A stretch of 22,108 nucleotides of DNA from an uncultured Clostridium sp. Its GTDB lineage: Bacteria > Bacillota > Clostridia > Clostridiales > Clostridiaceae. Both the position numbers and the translations under genes were made by a program. The stretch lies in the NCBI RefSeq assembly GCF_900769625.1, contig NZ_CAAGHK010000009.1:1-22108 (forward strand). Reading direction: 5' to 3'. The notes below the pieces were generated by a model. It was given only the letters and a program-made list of their open reading frames with translations, was not told where the DNA came from and made no database searches. Shown one piece after another: positions 1 through 6,707 of this stretch. Positions within the stretch are counted from its first letter, which is position 1; every line of letters starts with the position of its first letter.

Positions 1-27
1 AATACTTCTGTTAGCTAATTTAGTCAT
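1..27 (-). CDS. 5' end of a gene leaving the window (partial)
   Basis: Reading leftwards on the minus strand, an ATG at 25-27 opens a frame encoding MTKLANRSI before the window ends. A GGAGG Shine-Dalgarno core lies at 40-44, with a spacing of about 12 bases, which is long but acceptable. The product cannot be identified from nine residues. The start is unusual because the Shine-Dalgarno lies partly in a hairpin that ends in a T-run (see the hairpin at 35-66). Confidence 0.45.
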
Positions 28-34
28 AATAAAA

Positions 35-66
35 AACAACCTCCAATCTATAAATTAAAGGTTGTT
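35..66 (-). promoter_or_regulatory. Leader hairpin overlapping the Shine-Dalgarno of the left-edge gene
   Basis: Perfect 8-bp arms AACAACCT (35-42) and AGGTTGTT (59-66) flank a 16-base loop. On the minus strand the second arm contains the 3' part of the GGAGG Shine-Dalgarno and runs straight into a T-rich stretch ending at the ATG at 27. The structure could act as an intrinsic terminator, as a ribosome-site sequestrator, or as neither. Only the geometry is seen; the function is inference. Confidence 0.4.
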
Positions 67-91
67 CTTAATTTAATAATTTTATACCTTG

Positions 92-123
92 AAAGTTTTA
101 CTGTTATGCAACACTAAAACTTT
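92..123. repeat. Near-perfect inverted repeat (stem-loop)
   Basis: Arms AAAGTTTTA (92-100) and TAAAACTTT (115-123) continue inward, after one C-C mismatch, as TGTT/AACA around an ATGC tetraloop. This gives a 13-bp stem with one mismatch. A T-run follows on the plus strand. It sits in the probable leader of the left-edge minus-strand gene. It may be a terminator or a regulatory hairpin. Confidence 0.45.
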
Positions 124-235
124 TTAATAGTCTTTTTAAATAATCACACAATTATCATTATGGACTTAAAAATGCATCCTCTTGAATGTAAAAATACAGC
201 CTGCACTTAAATTTAAAATAGGCTTTCCTAAAATT

Positions 236-298
236 AAAACAGCTGCCGTCTTAATCTGTTACTAATTTAAAAGTAATAATTAAAACTACAGCTGTTTT
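236..298. terminator. Probable terminator of the small membrane protein gene
   Basis: Perfect 10-bp arms AAAACAGCTG (236-245) and CAGCTGTTTT (289-298) enclose a 43-base loop with a weak inner hairpin. On the minus strand the second arm ends in TTTT followed by AATTTT, about 75 bases past the stop of the gene at 372-707. The long loop makes it a non-classical terminator. Confidence 0.45.
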
Positions 299-371
299 CT
301 AATATTTAATAATATCTTCATTTATCCAAATATTGTCTTCACCATTATAATTGAACTGACTATAGTACAAT

Positions 372-707
372 CTATAGTGCAATAAAAAATGGTATTGACA
401 CCTTGATAGATAACATTAGCATTCCCATTAATATATAGATGGATGATGCATATTCATTGTCACTAAAATCTTCCTTTATTTCAGCAAGTGCTTCTGCGAA
501 TAAAACTTCACGTGTTCTGTTGAGGAAAATCCTATTGAACACTATTTTTAAAACTCCCACTGCTGTTACTGCCAGCCATAACACCAGCATTATCTGACTA
601 ATCATGGATATATCTCTGTATAATATAATGAAATCAAGACTGAAAGCAAAACTTAAAATTGTCGACATCTCATATACTATATTGATCAATTTTGCTTTAA
701 AATTCAT
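372..707 (-). CDS. Small integral membrane protein, unknown function
   Basis: Encodes 111 residues and is not recognised as a named family. Three hydrophobic stretches (about residues 12-30, 35-58 and 90-111) suggest three membrane segments. The central part, about residues 59-86, is polar and acidic. The ATG at 705-707 is preceded by a GGGGA-type ribosome binding site. The stop codon lies in a 12-bp imperfect tandem duplication (360-371 and 372-383, 11 of 12 identical), so the C-terminus may have been altered recently: the protein ends abruptly within a hydrophobic stretch. No neighbour shares its operon. Function cannot be assigned. Confidence 0.6.
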   Translation of the reverse strand: MNFKAKLINIVYEMSTILSFAFSLDFIILYRDISMISQIMLVLWLAVTAVGVLKIVFNRIFLNRTREVLFAEALAEIKEDFSDNEYASSIYILMGMLMLSIKVSIPFFIAL

Positions 708-1046
708 TTTACATCCCCACTTTTGTATATTATTTTAATGATTTATATTCATTAATTGAAATGCTTTATTAAATCATAATCTAAAGCATTAGCAAGTCAT
801 AAAATATCGCCCTTCAAATTACATTCACCAGATAATTTACAAGATAATTCAGCTCATGACTTAATTTACATTTCTAATATAAAAGTATAATCAAAAAATC
901 ATAATTAATCAAATCTTAGTTATATTCAAAAATTACAAATAATGTTTTTTCGTTCTGCTTATGTTTATCTAAAAATCCTAACACATATAAATCTTATGTT
1001 CCAGGATTGACACATCTTTTATTTTTATATAACAGTTTATTTAATT
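708..1046. other. Gene-free AT-rich stretch with one inverted repeat
   Basis: No convincing coding frame is seen. The only clear structure is a perfect 9-bp inverted repeat, AATGCTTTA (760-768) and TAAAGCATT (782-790), about 55-85 bases upstream of the membrane-protein start. It could be an operator or a leader hairpin for that gene. Confidence 0.4.
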
Positions 1047-1214
1047 TTATACCCTGCTTTCTTTTCTTATCTTCTTCAATGCCTTTTTGGAACCTCTTTC
1101 GATATCATGCTCCAGCTTTCTTTCCTTATAATGCCGTAAAGCCTTTCTCCACAGCATTCAATAATACAAAATAAAAAGCCATGGATACTTCCACAGCTTA
1201 AATTTATCATTCAC
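1047..1214 (-). pseudogene. Possible decayed small gene with an in-frame TGA
   Basis: A minus-strand frame from a GTG at 1212-1214 to TAA at 1047-1049 spans 55 codons and is interrupted only by TGA at 1158-1160 (codon 19). Before the stop it reads MNDKFKLWKYPWLFILYY. After it comes a very basic helical stretch including KALRHYKERKLEHDIERG. The composition is protein-like: Trp-rich and hydrophobic at the N-terminus, Lys/Arg-rich at the C-terminus. No ribosome binding site precedes the GTG or the ATG just after the TGA. This fits a relic better than two tiny genes. The family is not recognised. Confidence 0.3.
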
Positions 1215-1380
1215 ATTAATTGTTAATTGGAATATATAATACTATTTTAAACAAGAAAATTCATGACTTGTAATAGTATAATGTCAATATTAATACTCAA
1301 ATTTTTAACGTTCTTAATACTTTTATATAATTAAGAAAGTAACCAAACCACCTGACTTCAATAATTTAACTTCTAAAACT

Positions 1381-1809
1381 TTAGTTATTGTTTTTTTGAA
1401 TCCTTGGAATGATTCTTTTAATAACAAGTCCTGCCCAGTCGCTGTCTTCATATTGAATCCATTCACATTCAACATCAAGATGTTTTAACCATGCATTAAG
1501 TCCATAACTCTTTTTGCTGACATTTGGACACTTTCTGCCATGTAATTCTTTTATGTATTCAAGAAGCTCAACCTGTTCTTCTCTTGCAAGCTCTTTGTTC
1601 ATCATACCTCTTATGTAATTAATACATTCAGTATATGCCATTGCATCACCCAAATATATTTCATCAGCATAAACCTGTCTCTCCTTATTTAAGTTATCCA
1701 TTATTTCAATAATTTCATCTTTATTGCTTAAATAATGTTTAGCTCTTCTTAAAGCTTCAATATCATTATCTAATTTGTTGATTTTCTTTTCTAAACTTTC
1801 ATAAATCAT
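1381..1809 (-). CDS. Hypothetical protein with N-terminal coiled coil
   Basis: Encodes 142 residues, with an ATG at 1807-1809 preceded by a GTGAG-type ribosome site. Residues 1-50 are heptad-like and charged, consistent with a coiled coil. Residues 50-95 look helical. The C-terminal third has several Trp residues (WLKHL, CEWIQY, SDWAGLV) and ends in a basic tail. No signal peptide or membrane segment is visible. I do not recognise a family. It lies alone, about 115 bases downstream of the DUF218 gene on the same strand, and might share its transcript. Confidence 0.6.
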   Translation of the reverse strand: MIYESLEKKINKLDNDIEALRRAKHYLSNKDEIIEIMDNLNKERQVYADEIYLGDAMAYTECINYIRGMMNKELAREEQVELLEYIKELHGRKCPNVSKKSYGLNAWLKHLDVECEWIQYEDSDWAGLVIKRIIPRIQKNNN

Positions 1810-1924
1810 ATTATTATCTCACTTTACTTTTTATTTATTAAGTCAATTTATTCATTATACCATTAAACTATTGATTTTCATATGATTTTAAAATTTATTT
1901 GCCATATTCTCTTGCTCTTCTACT

Positions 1925-2536
1925 TCATTCATTAGTTCTCCATATATCAATGGCCTTGGCCATCTGCCCTCCGCATCTCGATAATTCACCCATAACATTG
2001 CCTATTCCAGAATCAGATGTATACCAGTTATCTTTATTTATACCCTCAATATTAACTGGACATACTAAAAATTTTGTTTCAGGATAAGCCCAGCTGTAAA
2101 ACATAAGACACCTTTTTGCATGGAATGATTTACAGCATATTATTGCTTTTCTAATTTCCAACCCCATATCATCTGTAACTTCTCTTGATTTAAAGGCATT
2201 CTGTTTTGTCCATGTTGCCGTATCTTCCTTCAGTATAGCCTCTTCTGATACTCCATTAATGATAGCAACATCTTTCAGAAATTCAAATTCAGTCTTATAA
2301 TCCTTATTATATTTTTCAGACTTATTTTCCGGCCTTGTAAAGCGGCCGAACTTCATGCTGAATTTTCCAGAAGGAAGTATATATGGAGCATACCCATCAT
2401 TATACAGCTGTGCTGCTCTTTCCATCGGTTCAGGCCACAATCCCCCAGGAACAAATATTATGTCGCTTTTTTTGGGGATGTCCTCTATAAAAATATATGA
2501 AGTAATTTCATATATGAATTCTCTCCCTTTACCCAT
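1925..2536 (-). CDS. DUF218 / YdcF-SanA-ElyC-like protein
   Basis: Encodes 203 residues. The N-terminal segment DIIFVPGGLWPEPMERA matches the opening motif of DUF218 proteins, where an Asp/Gly-Gly strand is followed by a helix with Arg. Later the KSFHAKRCLMFYSWAYP segment matches the conserved 'S.yH..R...' part of the fold. The family includes YdcF, SanA and ElyC, which are linked to envelope or S-adenosylmethionine-related functions, but substrates are poorly defined. Unlike SanA/ElyC there is no N-terminal membrane anchor, so it is probably cytoplasmic. The ATG at 2534-2536 follows a GGAG-containing site. It sits downstream of the histidinol-phosphatase homologue on the same strand, with a large hairpin between. 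Confidence 0.75.
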   Translation of the reverse strand: MGKGREFIYEITSYIFIEDIPKKSDIIFVPGGLWPEPMERAAQLYNDGYAPYILPSGKFSMKFGRFTRPENKSEKYNKDYKTEFEFLKDVAIINGVSEEAILKEDTATWTKQNAFKSREVTDDMGLEIRKAIICCKSFHAKRCLMFYSWAYPETKFLVCPVNIEGINKDNWYTSDSGIGNVMGELSRCGGQMAKAIDIWRTNE

Positions 2537-2591
2537 AACCTCATCTCCAAGTATCCATATTTTTTATAATTATATCTGCATAATTTATAAA

Positions 2592-2649
2592 GATAATCAG
2601 ATTTCATAGAATCCATTACTATATATAATAAAGCTAAAATCTGATTATC
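2592..2649. terminator. Perfect 13-bp inverted repeat, probable terminator
   Basis: GATAATCAGATTT (2592-2604) pairs perfectly with AAATCTGATTATC (2637-2649) around a 32-base loop. It lies about 45 bases past the stop of the PHP gene at 2693, and the minus strand continues with a modest T-rich run (CTTTATAAATT). It probably terminates that gene and separates it from the DUF218 gene. Confidence 0.5.
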
Positions 2650-2692
2650 AGATATAAAATAAAATTACATACCTATTGAAGATTTATATAAA

Positions 2693-3496
2693 TTATTCCT
2701 TATCAAAATCCCTTGCCACATCACTGGCAGTATGGGAATCTGAGCCATAAACCTTCTTTATTTCGTATTTATCAACAAGCTCTTTAAAAACATCACCCAC
2801 ATAAATTTCACCACAGTATAATTTTCTAAGTCCTGAAGTATTCACATCCACCTCATAGTCATTTTCCTTGATTGCCCTTGCCAGTTTATCAAGAAGTTCA
2901 AATTTTTTATATTCTATTGGATAAAGCTTGATAAAAATCCTGATCAGATTTGGATGACCTATACGCTTTGGCTTATACTTTCCAAGATCATATTTTATAG
3001 CTTTCAATAGTGTTTCATAATACTTGTCATAAACTTTTTCAACGCTGCCATAGTATTTTACTGCTCTCTCAAAGCCTTCTTTTCCATCAATATCTGTGTA
3101 TTTATCGCCTGTTTTCAAAAAATGAACTGATAAAAGACCATCTTCAAGGTGTGGACCGTACTGAGTGAGAAGATTTTTTGTTTGCTCTTCCATTCCTTCA
3201 ATAAAATCAACTTCCAGTCCTATATTGATCTTTATCTTGTCCTTATATTTTTCCTTTAATTCTTTTACTGCCTTAAAATACTCTCCCATAACTTCTTTTG
3301 AAGGTGCACATTCATCCTGAAACTTCTTGTCATCAAGAAAATCAGCTGGAAACGGCATATGTTCAGTAAAGCTCATCTCCTTAAGTCCATGTTCAAGAGC
3401 TTTTTCTACATAAGATTCAAGTGAATCATCAGTTCCATGAGGACAAAATGGTGAATGAATGTGTCCATCTCTTAAACTCATATTTTTCTGTACCAT
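2693..3496 (-). CDS. hisK: Histidinol-phosphatase, PHP family
   Basis: Encodes 267 residues, close to the 268 of Bacillus HisK. It is predicted to dephosphorylate histidinol phosphate to histidinol in histidine synthesis, in the cytosol. PHP metal ligands are visible in order: DGHIH near the N-terminus, TEHMPF, the Glu in GLEVDF, the His in SVHFL, GHPNL, and GSDSHTASD near the C-terminus. The ATG at 3494-3496 is chosen because a GGAGGAG site lies 8 bases upstream; an earlier in-frame ATG at 3517 has no such site. No other his genes are nearby, so a related sugar-phosphate or nucleotide-phosphate substrate remains possible. A second PHP homologue lies at 6708 on the other strand. Confidence 0.8.
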   Translation of the reverse strand: MVQKNMSLRDGHIHSPFCPHGTDDSLESYVEKALEHGLKEMSFTEHMPFPADFLDDKKFQDECAPSKEVMGEYFKAVKELKEKYKDKIKINIGLEVDFIEGMEEQTKNLLTQYGPHLEDGLLSVHFLKTGDKYTDIDGKEGFERAVKYYGSVEKVYDKYYETLLKAIKYDLGKYKPKRIGHPNLIRIFIKLYPIEYKKFELLDKLARAIKENDYEVDVNTSGLRKLYCGEIYVGDVFKELVDKYEIKKVYGSDSHTASDVARDFDKE

Positions 3497-3670
3497 ATAA
3501 ATTACTCCTCCATCCAATAATACATTTTCTTATTTTTGCTAATTGTGCAATATATTCCTTTACATCTGCTAACCTAGTAGTATATGTTTATCTCTCTGTT
3601 TTAGAAATAATTCATTCAAATACAAACTTGTCTGAATATAAAGTAATGTGCTGTCATCTTTAATCAACTC

Positions 3671-3721
3671 AAAGGAGCATGAAAGTGCATTCTACAATAC
3701 TCTATCACTCTCAGCTCCTTT
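3671..3721. terminator. Hairpin between argF and the PHP gene
   Basis: AAAGGAGC (3671-3678) pairs with GCTCCTTT (3714-3721). Inside, GAAAGTG and CACTCTC extend the stem with one mismatch. The T-run is weak on the minus strand. It could be a distal argF terminator or a leader structure of the downstream PHP gene, which starts about 175 bases further on. A smaller hairpin, AGTTAA (3810-3815) with TTAACT (3823-3828), lies nearer the argF stop and is followed by TTTAATT. The rest of 3497-3844 shows no gene. Confidence 0.4.
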
Positions 3722-3844
3722 AATTTAACCCTATATAATATTTAATCCTCTATGATATTATACTTATCCATTTTAGTGTATTAGTACATACTTCGCATTT
3801 AATAATTAAAGTTAATCATGACTTAACTCTAATTCTATCTATTA

Positions 3845-4840
3845 TTATACTCCTAAAGTTGCATAAATAATTGATTTAATTGAATGCATTCTATTTTCTG
3901 CTTCATCAAATACAACTGACTGTTTTCCTTCAAAAACTTCATTTGTAACTTCAAGTGCATCCATGCCATATTTTTCTCCAACAGTCTTACCCACCTTAGT
4001 TTCATGATCATGATAAGCTGGCAGACAATGCATAAATATAGCTTCCTTATTTGCATTTGCCATAACACTGCTGTTAACCTGATATGGTTTCAATAATTTT
4101 AATCTGCTGTCCCACACTTCTTCAGGTTCACCCATTGAAACCCATACATCTGTATAGATTACATCGGCATTCTTTGTTCCTGCCTTAACATCTTCTGTCA
4201 AAGTAATAGTACATTCATTTTCCTCTGCAATCTTTTTGCATGTTTCAACAAGGTCTTCTGCTGGGAATAATTCCTTAGGTGCGCATGCTGTAAAGTTCAT
4301 ACCCATTTTTGCACATGCAACCATCAGTGAGTTACCCATGTTATTTCTGGCATCCCCCATGTATACGAAGTTGACTCCCTTAAGTCTGCCAAGCTTTTCT
4401 TCAATAGTCAGAAGATCTGCAATCATCTGTGTTGGATGAAATTCATCAGTCAATCCATTCCATACTGGTACTTTTGAATATTTTGCTAAATCTTCAACTG
4501 TCTTCTGACTAAATCCTCTGTATTCAATACCATCATACATTCTTCCAAGAACTCTCGCTGTATCAGCGACACTTTCTTTTTTGCCCATCTGTGAGCCTGC
4601 TGCATCAAGATACGTAACTCCAAGTCCTAAATCCATGCCTGCAACTTCAAAAGAACATCTTGTTCTAGTTGATGTCTTTTCAAATAATAAAACGATATTT
4701 TTCCCTCTTAAATGATCATGACGTACACCGGTTCTCTTCAATCTCTTTAAATCCTTTGACAAATCAACGAGATATCTTATTTCTTCTGATGTAAAATCTA
4801 ATAATTTCAAAAAACTTCTTCCTCTTAAATTTACTGCCAT
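3845..4840 (-). CDS. argF: Ornithine carbamoyltransferase
   Basis: Encodes 331 residues. It catalyses carbamoyl phosphate plus ornithine to citrulline in arginine biosynthesis; the same fold (arcB) runs catabolically in the deiminase pathway. Diagnostic motifs are present: STRTR (57-61, carbamoyl-phosphate binding), HPTQ (135-138), SMG in VSMGEPE (ornithine site) and HCLP (271-274). The start MAVNLRGRSFLKLLDF matches the usual N-terminus of the family, so the ATG at 4838-4840 is preferred over one at 4855; GGGGGC lies about 8 bases upstream. The gene is monocistronic here with no arcA or arcC nearby. A perfect ARG box upstream indicates ArgR control. This favours the biosynthetic role, though ArgR can also control arc genes. 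Confidence 0.93.
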   Translation of the reverse strand: MAVNLRGRSFLKLLDFTSEEIRYLVDLSKDLKRLKRTGVRHDHLRGKNIVLLFEKTSTRTRCSFEVAGMDLGLGVTYLDAAGSQMGKKESVADTARVLGRMYDGIEYRGFSQKTVEDLAKYSKVPVWNGLTDEFHPTQMIADLLTIEEKLGRLKGVNFVYMGDARNNMGNSLMVACAKMGMNFTACAPKELFPAEDLVETCKKIAEENECTITLTEDVKAGTKNADVIYTDVWVSMGEPEEVWDSRLKLLKPYQVNSSVMANANKEAIFMHCLPAYHDHETKVGKTVGEKYGMDALEVTNEVFEGKQSVVFDEAENRMHSIKSIIYATLGV

Positions 4841-4885
4841 TCTTATTGCCCCCATCTTTCTAGTATTTCAATGTAACTTTTCCTT

Positions 4886-4891
4886 ATTATA
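4886..4891 (-). promoter_or_regulatory. Alternative -10 element for argF
   Basis: On the minus strand TATAAT is preceded by TG in an extended -10 arrangement (TGTTATAAT), about 45 bases before the argF start. The matching -35 is poor. If this promoter is used, the ARG box would be centred near -60, a position seen with activation rather than simple occlusion. Confidence 0.35.
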
Positions 4892-4930
4892 ACATATTAT
4901 TCAAAATAAAAATAGTATATAAATACATAT

Positions 4931-4959
4931 ATTATGAATATTTATTCATAACATAACAA
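4931..4959 (-). promoter_or_regulatory. argF promoter with embedded ARG box (ArgR operator)
   Basis: Positions 4933-4950 read TATGAATATTTATTCATA, a perfect match to the ArgR consensus WNTGAATWWWWATTCANW and part of a 20-bp palindrome (4932-4951). On the minus strand it sits inside a promoter made of TTGTTA (complement of 4954-4959), a 17-base spacer and CATAAT (complement of 4931-4936). ArgR bound here would cover the spacer and -10, giving arginine-dependent repression of argF. Confidence 0.75.
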
Positions 4960-5462
4960 GTAAAAATCAAATTAAACTATACGCTCTATCTTTGAAGGTA
5001 TTATTAAATAAAAAATAAACATCTTATGGATTACTCAGACTGAAGAAAACCTTCTTCAATAATATAGTTTTATATAACATAATATTAACAACATCTTTAA
5101 AAATAACTTTGTGGATTATACTAATATATACAAAATCCATATAATGTTCATCTTGTATAAATGTCTATGCAATATTTACTGTATATTTCTATATCACCCT
5201 TATACTCATGATTTTCTCCTTGAAACCTTTTTATTATTAAATGTTGTTAATTATGCCACTCTGAATTTTATTATCTTAAATTTAGCTAAGTAAGTTTTGA
5301 ATCTATCACTTTAATTTTATTTATACAGATAAATTTCCTATGTTCACTTAAATAAAATATATCTAAATTATTTTATTCTATATACTAATATTTCTTCTAC
5401 TGCTTGTATTTCCACTAAATAAAATAAATGTACAATACTCTGCTTAAAATAAGTAAAAAATC
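4960..5462. other. Gene-free AT-rich stretch
   Basis: About 500 bases between the argF promoter and the transposase-like gene. The only structure seen is a small hairpin, TGAAGAA (5041-5047) with TTCTTCA (5052-5058), without a good T-run. A 60-codon plus-strand frame at 5111-5293 lacks a ribosome site and has no protein-like features. No insertion-sequence ends were recognised. Confidence 0.4.
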
Positions 5463-6473
5463 TTAATAATTTTCAAGATGTGTGTTTTTGAATGACTCTA
5501 CAGAAGTATAAAATCCATTTTTCAATAATTCTTTAAAAATTATCATATAATCAAAGTTCTTAACAGAATTCACTAATGAATAAAAACCATAATAATGTTT
5601 AATATATTTAGTGGCTATCCCCTTAAAATGCCATATCCAGCAGCATAATCCCGGTATATATTCTTTCATGCTTCTGCATATCTGAAAATCATCATGCATG
5701 TCATATATACCGATCCAGTCCTTTTTTACCTTAAATCCATACCTTTTTCTGACTGTTTTAGACAACGTTTTATTATAATTAATTATGCATTCCCTAATAT
5801 CTGACTTTCCAGTACTATATAAATGTATATAACATTCTTTTTCTACATTATTTAACACATCTTTTTTAAATATTTTTTCTACTTTTTTATCTTCATATTC
5901 TACACTTATCAATGGAAAATCATCATCTTCAGCTGATATTAGTATTTTCACATCTGTCGGCATAGCTCCATAAAACCTTGCAATCTTATTCTTTATTTTT
6001 TCTTCATAGGTAAAATTCTTGTTCCTGCTCCCTTTATAGCATTTTGTAACCGAATAATCTTGTACAGTTACACTATTTTTGAAACTTTCTGGTCTATAGT
6101 AATTTTCAACTGCATGAAAAACCTTATGTCTCCAGTAAAATGCTGTAGATACGGATATCCCTAATTTTTTTGCACACAATTTAAGTGTCAGATTTTCGCA
6201 CATACACTCAACAAAACGAATCCATTTTTCAGGTTTATGCTTTAAATATTTCCATACTGAATATGTTGTGCTTGAAAATGTCCTTCCACATTGTTCATTT
6301 TTACATTTATATCTCTGTATACCATCATATTTACCATGCTTTATGAAATGTGTACATCCACAATAAGGGCAGCATTGGTATTTCCTCACACTATGTATAT
6401 TATAGATATGTTCCTTTAAAGCTATGTCTTTATATTCTTCAATTTTATAAAATTTATAATCTGCTTCTATCAT
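5463..6473 (-). CDS. IS1595-type transposase-derived protein, catalytic region degenerate
   Basis: Encodes 336 residues. Residues 35-62 form a zinc ribbon (C35, C38, C57, C62: CPYC...CKNEQC) followed by GRTFSSTTYSVW. Residues 94-118 look like a helix-turn-helix (LKLCAKKLGISVSTAFYWRHKV). This is the N-terminal layout of IS1595 (ISXO2-like) transposases. Residues 283-297 (FKGIATKYIKHYYGF) match the family's C-terminal F-x-G-V-A-T-K-Y-L block. The expected acidic DE motif after the helix-turn-helix reads VTVQDYS, the second Asp region reads CYIHLYSTGKSD, and the His-Val-Asn region reads YDMHDDF. The triad therefore appears lost or diverged, judged from memory of the family. No terminal inverted repeats were found. 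The ATG at 6471-6473 has an AAGGAGAGG site. It may be a domesticated DNA-binding protein or a decaying insertion sequence. Confidence 0.7.
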   Translation of the reverse strand: MIEADYKFYKIEEYKDIALKEHIYNIHSVRKYQCCPYCGCTHFIKHGKYDGIQRYKCKNEQCGRTFSSTTYSVWKYLKHKPEKWIRFVECMCENLTLKLCAKKLGISVSTAFYWRHKVFHAVENYYRPESFKNSVTVQDYSVTKCYKGSRNKNFTYEEKIKNKIARFYGAMPTDVKILISAEDDDFPLISVEYEDKKVEKIFKKDVLNNVEKECYIHLYSTGKSDIRECIINYNKTLSKTVRKRYGFKVKKDWIGIYDMHDDFQICRSMKEYIPGLCCWIWHFKGIATKYIKHYYGFYSLVNSVKNFDYMIIFKELLKNGFYTSVESFKNTHLENY

Positions 6474-6536
6474 GGATAAAATTCCTCTCCTTCAAATTCA
6501 AATTTCTTAATTTATAAACATAGAACTATCCATGAT
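6469..6536 (-). promoter_or_regulatory. Leader inverted repeat pairing with the start codon
   Basis: TATCCATGAT (6527-6536) and ATCATGGATA (6469-6478) are perfect 10-bp reverse complements. In the minus-strand mRNA the downstream copy contains the ATG start codon of the transposase-like gene, while its ribosome binding site lies in the loop. This could limit translation or be a protein-binding palindrome. The regulatory role is inference. Confidence 0.45.
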
Positions 6537-6554
6537 TATTGACAACTATTAATT

Positions 6555-6583
6555 TTTATAATCAAAACAACATTTATTAACAA
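6555..6583 (-). promoter_or_regulatory. Promoter of the transposase-like gene
   Basis: On the minus strand TTGTTA (complement of 6578-6583), a 17-base spacer and TATAAA (complement of 6555-6560) form a good sigma-A type promoter. Transcription would begin near 6548, so the start-codon hairpin is inside the transcript. Confidence 0.5.
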
Positions 6584-6655
6584 AAAAGTTTCACACTATA
6601 TTTACAATATGTAATCAATATCAGATTAATCTTGAGAATACAGTGATGTATATTA

Positions 6656-6664
6656 TGTTATAAT
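6656..6664 (+). promoter_or_regulatory. Extended -10 promoter of the second PHP gene
   Basis: TGTTATAAT at 6656-6664 is a perfect extended -10 about 44 bases before the ATG at 6708. A TTGAGA at 6632 is 21 bases upstream, too far to be a standard -35. Confidence 0.4.
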
Positions 6665-6707
6665 AATATGTCTTATAAAATAACATTGAGAAAGGTACGT
6701 TTTTATA

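Noticed and set aside
299..383. A frameshifted continuation of the small membrane protein past its stop
   Set aside because: Both shifted frames read a short plausible peptide, but neither has support over the other, and the in-frame stop is duplicated by the tandem repeat.
1158..1160. TGA recoded as selenocysteine or tryptophan in the small frame
   Set aside because: No SECIS-like hairpin is seen just downstream, and other genes here use TGA as a stop.
3497..3844. A T-box or amino-acid riboswitch upstream of the PHP gene
   Set aside because: The hairpin is present, but no T-box TGGNACC sequence or other riboswitch signature is seen.
3853..4068. An overlapping frame inside argF
   Set aside because: It is a shifted reading of the argF C-terminus, whose own frame carries the conserved HCLP motif.
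5111..5293. A 60-codon plus-strand frame between argF and the transposase-like gene
   Set aside because: It has no ribosome site, low-complexity AT-driven composition and no recognisable protein features.
5294..6707. Terminal inverted repeats and target duplications around the transposase-like gene
   Set aside because: No matching ends were found by eye on either side; only the internal start-codon inverted repeat is present.
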